In this document: positions 30,591-34,663 of the stretch, piece after piece
Numbering within the stretch: position 1 is the first letter of the stretch
Layout of the letters: each line of letters opens with the position of its first letter
Source of the DNA: Rhodanobacter glycinis
GTDB taxonomy: Bacteria > Pseudomonadota > Gammaproteobacteria > Xanthomonadales > Rhodanobacteraceae
Direction of reading: 5' to 3'
DNA length: 34,663 nucleotides
NCBI RefSeq assembly: GCF_900114325.1
Contig: NZ_FOSR01000025.1
Location: 1-34,663 of the forward strand
Program-made: the position numbers and the translations under genes
Notes under the pieces: model-generated
Seen by the model: the letters and a program-made list of their open reading frames with translations, nothing else
Databases searched by the model: none
What the model was told of the DNA's origin: nothing

Positions 30591-30838
30591 GGTGGCTCGT
30601 GTTGGTTTGTCGTATCGTGTGTTTCGCCCAGCTTCGCGCTAGCTTGTCGTCCGTCGCCGCAGCAGCATTTCGCGCGGCGTCGTCGCAGGCTTGGGCTTTC
30701 AGAGCTGGCAGTTTTGGGGTTGTCGGTTGCTCAAGCTTCGCGTTCGTCGTGCGCCAACATTGTCGCCCGAGCATGCAGCGTCGCAACCGTCTAACTCCTC
30801 GTCCAAGCGGACGGCTTCGCCGCCGCTTAACTCAGGCG
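30585..30838 (+). repeat. cassette 3: second tandem copy of cassette 2
   Basis: 254 bp with the same length as cassette 2 and, read side by side, no difference found, including the attC. Only the base after the final core differs because a different cassette follows (GTTAGGC rather than GTTAGTC). Exact tandem duplication points to a recent event. Confidence 0.88.
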
Positions 30839-30844
30839 TTAGGC
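30789..30844 (+). repeat. attC site 3
   Basis: R'' GTCTAAC (30789-30795), the same centre as attC2, R' GTTAGGC (30838-30844). 56 nt. Confidence 0.92.
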
Positions 30845-30864
30845 ATCCAAATGGGAGTACCGAA

Positions 30865-30981
30865 ATGCCTGGTGGTGTCGGAGGAACTAGCCCCAAGACA
30901 AGAACGCAGCGCGTTGTATGGTGGAGCGCATTTTCCATATTCGTCGCCTTCGTCGTATATGTCGCGTTCCACAACTTGTAG
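30865..30981 (+). CDS. cassette 4: 38-residue single-TM protein
   Basis: ATG at 30865 follows GGGAG by 7 nt. The product has a basic, polar N-terminus (SPKTRTQR) and one hydrophobic helix (VVWWSAFSIFVAFVVYVAF), ending HNL. This is the form of a small inner-membrane protein, a toxin-like peptide or a regulator. A competing frame starts at 30851 and runs 80 codons into attC4, but its start overlaps the ribosome binding site of the small gene and its product is unstructured, so I do not call it. About 70 nt between the stop and attC4 are unexplained. Confidence 0.65.
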   Translation: MPGGVGGTSPKTRTQRVVWWSAFSIFVAFVVYVAFHNL

Positions 30982-31050
30982 GTCACTGTGCGAAGACGTG
31001 GCCGTTCGGCTTGTATCTTGCGAACTCATGGGCCTTTCTTTGCCATGGTG

Positions 31051-31107
31051 GCCTAACAACTCGTTCAAGGCGGACGGCTGCGCCGCCGCTTAACTCAAGC
31101 GTTAGGG
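31051..31107 (+). repeat. attC site 4
   Basis: R'' GCCTAAC (31051-31057), centre GGCGGACGGCTGCGCCGCC, R' GTTAGGG (31101-31107). 57 nt. Confidence 0.92.
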
Positions 31108-31116
31108 CGCAAAACA

Positions 31117-31575
31117 GTGGCCGATGAGACCCTCTTACATCTAAACCGGCTTCATGCCGACAGCCAATCCAAATATGTGTACTTTCTATTGGCGGCGACC
31201 GGTGCTTCGCTTGCTTACGGGTTGCAAAAGCTAGATGGGGTTGCTCTTACCTGGTGGGTCAGCCCGGGCCTTTTTGCTTTGGCTCTATGGCTTCTTAGCC
31301 TTTTTTCCGGCTGCAAATATGTCACTTCCGTTCAATCGGCCATGTACTCAAACTATTTGCTTTTGCAGCTTCAGCAGGGCACACATCCCGCACAACCCAG
31401 AGGCCCCCAAGAGACCCAAATTGCGCTTGAAATTACCCGGCAAGCCATCGACACTACGAACAATACTGCTCGCACGTTTTTCAGGCTGCAGTTTTGGTTA
31501 CTGTCATGCGGCGTACTTATTTTTACGATGTGGCGGGTTCTTGAGATGGCAAGGCTCACCTTCTATGCGCCCTAA
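31117..31575 (+). CDS. cassette 5: membrane protein, TM hairpin plus C-terminal TM
   Basis: A 152-residue protein with a GTG start 15 nt after the recombination point. The N-terminus is a short amphipathic segment. TM1 and TM2 are about residues 21-39 and 45-66. A soluble, Gln/Thr-rich stretch follows, and a C-terminal TM is about 122-143. This layout (TM hairpin, cytoplasmic helix region, last TM) is like the third protein of cassette 8, though sequence similarity is not evident. No family is recognised. The stop TAA is inside the attC5 R'' core. Confidence 0.75.
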   Translation: MADETLLHLNRLHADSQSKYVYFLLAATGASLAYGLQKLDGVALTWWVSPGLFALALWLLSLFSGCKYVTSVQSAMYSNYLLLQLQQGTHPAQPRGPQETQIALEITRQAIDTTNNTARTFFRLQFWLLSCGVLIFTMWRVLEMARLTFYAP

Positions 31576-31626
31576 CCACTCATTCGAGGCGGACGGCTCC
31601 GCCGCCGCTCAATTCCAGCGTTAGAC
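31570..31626 (+). repeat. attC site 5
   Basis: R'' CCCTAAC (31570-31576), centre GGCGGACGGCTCCGCCGCC, R' GTTAGAC (31620-31626). 57 nt. R'' and its flank complement the first 11 nt of cassette 5. Confidence 0.92.
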
Positions 31627-31629
31627 CCC

Positions 31630-32058
31630 ATGCTCAGCAAAATGGCCAATTTGGTAGATCGCAGAGACGTCCATGGCTGCCTCATGGCTGTTCTGCTGTT
31701 TGCTTGGCTCATGCTAGCACCGCTGTCGGTGCTAGCACTCTTGGGTCCCCCGGTATCTTTCTTGCTCGGCTTCGGTGGTCTGGCTGGGCTATTGGGGGCA
31801 TCCAATCGCATTGTTCTTGGCCCACGATTCTTCCTGCTCTCACGTCGGCGCCGACGGCTCTTTGTTGGTTGCCTAGCCGCAGGAGCAGTGGCCACTCTTC
31901 TCGCGTTCGTTATCCTACCCGCACGCATTTACTGGGCCACGCCCATCTGGGTTGTTGGCTTCGCCGGCATACTAGTACTCGCAGGCTCCATCACGGACTC
32001 CGCGTCGGGGTCTAACTTCTCGTCCAAGCGGACGCGCGAAAAGCCGCGCGCCGCTTAA
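31630..32058 (+). CDS. cassette 6: polytopic membrane protein, unknown
   Basis: A 142-residue protein with about four hydrophobic segments (17-36, 38-58, 76-98 and 102-121) and a basic cluster SRRRRR near residue 70. ATG lies 9 nt from the recombination point without a ribosome binding site; another ATG four codons in is possible. The frame has no stop before attC6, so the last 16 or so residues (SNFSSKRTREKPRAA) are encoded by the attC site itself. No family recognised. Confidence 0.65.
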   Translation: MLSKMANLVDRRDVHGCLMAVLLFAWLMLAPLSVLALLGPPVSFLLGFGGLAGLLGASNRIVLGPRFFLLSRRRRRLFVGCLAAGAVATLLAFVILPARIYWATPIWVVGFAGILVLAGSITDSASGSNFSSKRTREKPRAA

Positions 32059-32072
32059 CTCCAGCGTTAGCC
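32010..32072 (+). repeat. attC site 6
   Basis: R'' GTCTAAC (32010-32016), a longer centre (GCGGACGCGCGAAAAGCCGC), R' GTTAGCC (32066-32072). 63 nt, 6-7 nt longer than sites 1-5. Confidence 0.9.
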
Positions 32073-32088
32073 TTCACAGGGGAGTTTC

Positions 32089-32769
32089 ATGGTAGCAATG
32101 CTCAGTGTTGGTCTGGCGGTGTCGCTAGGAGGCCCGTTGCTGATCGTAGTTGCCACCAAAATGCTTTCCCTCAACTCATTCTCGACTCCGGGTCGATTGG
32201 TGTATTGGCTTCTTGCCGCCGCAACGTTGGTGATTGCTGCGTATGGCGGCGGATCTTGGCTCGGACACATCGGCATCAAACCGTTCGGTTGGTTTGACCT
32301 TGCCAGTACCGTCGTTGCAATCATCGCCATGCTAGTTGGCGCAATCGCATTGCAAATATTGGTAACAAAGCTCGGATTCAAAGACAAAGAGGGCTCGAAG
32401 TTACAACAGAAAATCTACAGCCTCTCTGTGCAGCGTAGGCTCTTCATCGTTGTTACTGCGGCCGTTGCGGAGGAGATTCTTTATCGTGGGTATGCCATAG
32501 GCATGGGCCAAGACGTTTGGGGCAGTCTCACAATTGCGTTTGTTGTTTCGCTTGTCGTATTCGTGGCTGCACATTTCACGCATGGCGCAAAGGCTTTGGC
32601 TACCGTTTTCTGGATCTCATTGGTCATGTCATTTCTATTTGTTTATACGGGCAACTTGTTTACTTGCATCATCGCGCATTTCACCATCGACGCGTTTGGC
32701 ACGCTATTCGCGCCTTGGGCCGCCGCCCGCCATCGTGCGCAGGCAGCGTTGTCGGCAAGTGAAGGCTAA
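32089..32769 (+). CDS. cassette 7: CPBP-family intramembrane metalloprotease
   Basis: A 226-residue protein with about six membrane segments. Motifs of the CPBP (CAAX protease and bacteriocin-processing, Abi; PF02517) family are intact: E128-E129-x3-R133 (EEILYR), F158-x3-H162 (FVAAH), and H197-x3-D201 (HFTID). Family members cleave substrates within the membrane; bacterial ones act in bacteriocin self-immunity, maturation and, in some cases, phage defence. The ATG follows GGGGAG, one of the best ribosome binding sites in the array. The stop is in attC7. Confidence 0.9.
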   Translation: MVAMLSVGLAVSLGGPLLIVVATKMLSLNSFSTPGRLVYWLLAAATLVIAAYGGGSWLGHIGIKPFGWFDLASTVVAIIAMLVGAIALQILVTKLGFKDKEGSKLQQKIYSLSVQRRLFIVVTAAVAEEILYRGYAIGMGQDVWGSLTIAFVVSLVVFVAAHFTHGAKALATVFWISLVMSFLFVYTGNLFTCIIAHFTIDAFGTLFAPWAAARHRAQAALSASEG

Positions 32770-32820
32770 CAATTCGTTCAAGGCGGACGGCTTCGCCGCC
32801 GCTCAACTCAAGCGTTAGGC
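32764..32820 (+). repeat. attC site 7
   Basis: R'' GGCTAAC (32764-32770), centre GGCGGACGGCTTCGCCGCC, R' GTTAGGC (32814-32820). 57 nt. R'' and its flank complement the first 12 nt of cassette 7, the longest match in the array. Confidence 0.92.
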
Positions 32821-32830
32821 GGAGGCGGAA

Positions 32831-33448
32831 ATGGAAGGCTTCGTTGTTCTCATTGGTTCATGCGCACGAGGTACGCAACAAGCTTGGAGCGATGTTGATG
32901 TATTGCGAGTACAAACTCAAAGTACGCCCGACGTTAGCAAATATGGAACTTTTGTTTCATATATCGATCTTGAAGAAGATGAATTCGAGTCGTTGTTCCA
33001 GAACGGTTCTCTATTTCTTCTGCACGCTTTTACCGAGGGCGTCCTACTTCAGGGTGACTCGGAGCAATGGGGAAAGCTACGGCAAACGTTTGTCCTAACC
33101 GACGACCATTCGAGTCTGGTTCGAGAGTACTTGGATGTCTTGCAATCACTTAATAGCTCGCCAGTTTATATGGATGCCTACGTACCATATCTATCTAATA
33201 CTTGCAAAGCAATGAAGAATATTGGAATAGGTGTTTTAGCTCAGAAGAGAAAGTTTATTTTTGAAAAACATCTCGCCCTTGAACTCGGGTGCCACCTAAG
33301 CATCCAACAAACGAAGTTGCTTATGGTCGCAAACAACACATTCGAAAGAGGAATCCCTATCGACCAAGGCATGCTTCACGAACTTAAGGTGGAAGCCACT
33401 AACTGGGGTGAAAACTGGAAAGAGTATGCTAGGCGGGCCGTTCAATGA
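32831..33448 (+). CDS. cassette 8, gene 1: nucleotidyltransferase-fold protein
   Basis: A 205-residue protein. Residues 5-24 hold a polymerase-beta-type nucleotidyltransferase motif: G9-S10, G14, S20-D21-x-D23 (IGSCARG then SDVDV). D46 in YIDLEEDEF may be the third metal acid, and TEGVLLQGD near 69-77 fits the fold. Residues about 90-205 form a helical domain. The sequence does not resemble aadA or other known resistance enzymes I recall. GGAGG precedes the ATG. AT-rich codon use contrasts with the chromosome. Its stop overlaps gene 2 by 4 nt. Possible roles are nucleotide second-messenger synthesis, protein or RNA nucleotidylation, or antibiotic modification. Confidence 0.82.
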   Translation: MEGFVVLIGSCARGTQQAWSDVDVLRVQTQSTPDVSKYGTFVSYIDLEEDEFESLFQNGSLFLLHAFTEGVLLQGDSEQWGKLRQTFVLTDDHSSLVREYLDVLQSLNSSPVYMDAYVPYLSNTCKAMKNIGIGVLAQKRKFIFEKHLALELGCHLSIQQTKLLMVANNTFERGIPIDQGMLHELKVEATNWGENWKEYARRAVQ

Positions 33449-33792
33449 TTTCAGATCCGGTGCGAAAAGTATTGGCTGAAGCCGTTAACAATCCAGACGC
33501 TTATAAAAAGGGGGCGAACAGAAAAATTCTACAGGCCAACTATGAAACAATGCTTGACGAGCTTAGTCGCCTCCTTTTTTCGCAGCCATGCGTGAGTCGC
33601 ATGAACATGCGCGTGAAACTAAATTCTACAACCACCTCTGAACTTTCAAAAATTCCGGACGGCCTTCTCGGGTTGTTACGGTCTATGACGGACAATGAGA
33701 ACCTCCTTTACAGTAAAACTTACACTGACCATTCATGTGAAACGAGGAAGTTCTGCGAAGTATATCTCCGTCCGGTGCTAGAGATCGTTTGA
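33445..33792 (+). CDS. cassette 8, gene 2: unknown soluble protein
   Basis: A 115-residue, probably soluble, helix-rich protein with no signal peptide or membrane segment and no motif I recognise. The ATGA overlap with gene 1 and the 1-nt gap to gene 3 imply coupled translation and a shared function. Candidates are a regulator, adaptor or antitoxin-like partner of the nucleotidyltransferase; none is shown by the sequence. Confidence 0.7.
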   Translation: MISDPVRKVLAEAVNNPDAYKKGANRKILQANYETMLDELSRLLFSQPCVSRMNMRVKLNSTTTSELSKIPDGLLGLLRSMTDNENLLYSKTYTDHSCETRKFCEVYLRPVLEIV

Positions 33793-33793
33793 G

Positions 33794-34246
33794 ATGGAGA
33801 ATAAAGAGTTACTTGCAAAAGCTTGGAGCACCTATCTAACGCTATCTCGCGGCATGGGTGAGGATTGTTGGAAAATTCGTGCTATCTATTTGTCGCTATC
33901 AAGCGCATTGATCGCATTCGCCTACACGTCCAATGCCTCCTACATATACGGACTGGTTGCAATCATTTCGCCTGTATTCTTTCTTTTTGAGTCAGGGTAT
34001 AGGCGTCTCCAATATCAGTACTACGCAAAATGCCGCATCATTGAGCGAACACTTAACGACTACCTTGCAAGCAAGGCGGAACCTCGGCTACCAGACGACG
34101 GCATTAACACTCAACTAAATACACCTGATTTACCGAGTTTGTTACAGCTTCTGTCGCTCAAACGTGTCATGGTATGGCTTCCATACGTAATATTCTTGGT
34201 GTTAAGCGTGGCGTTACTGGTATTTAATGTTACCAAATCCGCCTAA
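33794..34246 (+). CDS. cassette 8, gene 3: 3-TM membrane protein, possible effector
   Basis: A 150-residue protein. A TM hairpin lies at about residues 28-45 and 48-66, then a helical soluble region of about 55 residues, then a C-terminal TM at about 127-146. The first segments and their amphipathic lead-in resemble in layout the SLATT 2-TM effectors found next to nucleotide-producing enzymes in bacterial conflict systems, but this is topology, not demonstrated homology. A RipA-like membrane protein is another possibility. It starts 1 nt after gene 2 and its stop is inside the R'' core of attC8. Confidence 0.75.
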   Translation: MENKELLAKAWSTYLTLSRGMGEDCWKIRAIYLSLSSALIAFAYTSNASYIYGLVAIISPVFFLFESGYRRLQYQYYAKCRIIERTLNDYLASKAEPRLPDDGINTQLNTPDLPSLLQLLSLKRVMVWLPYVIFLVLSVALLVFNVTKSA

Positions 34247-34312
34247 CAATTCGCTGCAGCCGACCGCCATCCCGCTACGCGGGCTGTCGGCGGCTGAGCT
34301 CAAGCGTTAGGC
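34241..34312 (+). repeat. attC site 8 (divergent, 72 nt)
   Basis: R'' GCCTAAC (34241-34247) and R' GTTAGGC (34306-34312) are standard, but the centre differs from sites 1-7: CAGCCGACCGCC then CCCGCTACGCGGG then CGGCGGCTGAG. The site is longer and has its own inner hairpin, suggesting an origin in another integron. Confidence 0.9.
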
Positions 34313-34322
34313 TCACAAAAGC

Positions 34323-34663
34323 ATGGACACCGCGCACACAATATACGCACTGGTTCTTGCGACAGCCGCTCTAGCAGGTGCTTTTTTTGTGCTCCGTAAG
34401 CTGTACGGATGGCTATTTCCAATTCGTATCGCTCCGGGTATACACATAGAGTTTGTGGAGCCTCACAAAGATTCGATTTACGCCACTGTCACCAATCGAA
34501 GCAGGGAGCCGCTGTACCTGGTGAAGTGTCAAGGCCGAAGCGCCAACACGCTGCGTTACATACTCCGCCGCCATCTTCGGCATCCGTTTACAAGACCACG
34601 ACTCTATCCATGCATATGGTTTGGTGCGCCAACCTACGCCATGATGGGTTCGGAGCCAATCCG
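34323..34663 (+). CDS. cassette 9: N-terminally anchored protein, partial at window edge
   Basis: An ATG at 34323, 16 nt after the recombination point, opens a frame that runs to the window edge without a stop (at least 113 codons). One TM helix (about residues 7-24, LVLATAALAGAFFVL) is followed by a basic segment (RKLYGW) and a soluble part with IHIEFVEPHKD and TVTNRSREPLYLVKC, an immunoglobulin-like beta pattern. No family is recognised. The 3' end and its attC lie outside the window. Confidence 0.7.
   Translation, partial: MDTAHTIYALVLATAALAGAFFVLRKLYGWLFPIRIAPGIHIEFVEPHKDSIYATVTNRSREPLYLVKCQGRSANTLRYILRRHLRHPFTRPRLYPCIWFGAPTYAMMGSEPI

Larger units (their letters stand above)
29948..34663 (+). 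mobile_element. integron gene cassette array (no integrase visible)
   Basis: Eight attC sites of 56-72 nt, each starting with a YAAC-type R'' core and ending in GTTRRRY, lie immediately after reading frames, all in one direction. Each cassette starts at the TT of the preceding core, and for cassettes 1 and 4-8 the attC R'' region is complementary to the first 7-12 nt of the same cassette, as expected for cassettes derived from circles. Boundaries are 29949, 30331, 30585, 30839, 31102, 31621, 32067, 32815 and 34307. The array continues past the right edge. Composition is visibly more AT-rich than the flanking chromosome. Confidence 0.93.

Noticed and set aside
30219-30794. 191-codon + frame, and 30445-30786 antisense frame, across cassettes 1-3
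   Set aside because: They run through cassette boundaries and attC sites, and repeat because the DNA is duplicated; no start with a ribosome binding site inside a cassette.
32831-33448. Interpretation as an aminoglycoside adenylyltransferase (aadA-type resistance cassette)
   Set aside because: Only the general nucleotidyltransferase motif is shared. Length, C-terminal domain and three-gene context differ from aadA as I know it. Not fully excluded.
33445-33792. Cassette 8 gene 2 as a HEPN toxin paired with an MNT antitoxin
   Set aside because: No R-x(4-6)-H HEPN motif is visible in its sequence.
29527-34663. Insertion sequence or prophage within the accessory region
   Set aside because: No transposase, phage gene or terminal inverted repeats; the repeats present are attC sites.

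Overview
The window is GC-rich gammaproteobacterial chromosome. Protein sequence and gene order point to the Xanthomonadales, probably Rhodanobacteraceae (Rhodanobacter, Dyella or Luteibacter-like); this placement rests on recalled family resemblance, not on a search. Positions 1-29526 are ordinary chromosome. From about 29948 to the right edge the DNA becomes visibly more AT-rich and is a run of integron gene cassettes.

Left core (1-9882): a minus-strand cluster reads ftsK, lolA, a DUF1275 membrane protein, rarA, serS and a small membrane protein, ending next to a 5' fragment of a tRNA-Ser. trxB is divergent from ftsK. This matches the Escherichia coli order trxB-lrp-ftsK-lolA-rarA-serS, with aat also close by in both. 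A DUF2254 membrane protein, a FemAB/GNAT-like protein (DUF482), a TIGR03067-like protein, aat, an HD-GYP protein and ispG follow.

Middle (14405-26702): about 930 bp of non-coding repeat DNA, including four 47-bp tandem copies, separates ispG from an acetyl-CoA hydrolase/transferase. Then come a phospholipase D/cardiolipin synthase-like protein, xseA, an acetolactate synthase-aldehyde dehydrogenase pair, an AraC regulator divergent from a YahK-like zinc alcohol dehydrogenase, and a DUF218 protein.

Right core (26703-29526): an exported VOC-fold protein, a two-part alpha/beta hydrolase and a YehS-like DUF1456 protein. Two near-identical REP-type inverted repeats (4713-4783 and 28946-29024) are host-type dispersed elements.

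Integron array (29948-34663, open to the right): eight attC sites of 56-72 nt bound eight complete cassettes and one partial one, all in the + direction. No integrase gene lies in the window, although the array's 5' end is present. Contents: a 3-TM protein; a non-coding 254-bp cassette in two tandem copies that look identical; a 38-residue single-TM protein; a 3-TM protein; a polytopic protein; a CPBP intramembrane protease; a 1.5-kb three-gene cassette (nucleotidyltransferase, unknown protein, 3-TM protein); and the start of an N-terminally anchored protein. Every coding cassette encodes at least one predicted membrane protein. The three-gene cassette is the best candidate for an undescribed system, plausibly a nucleotide-signalling or anti-phage module; that function is inference.
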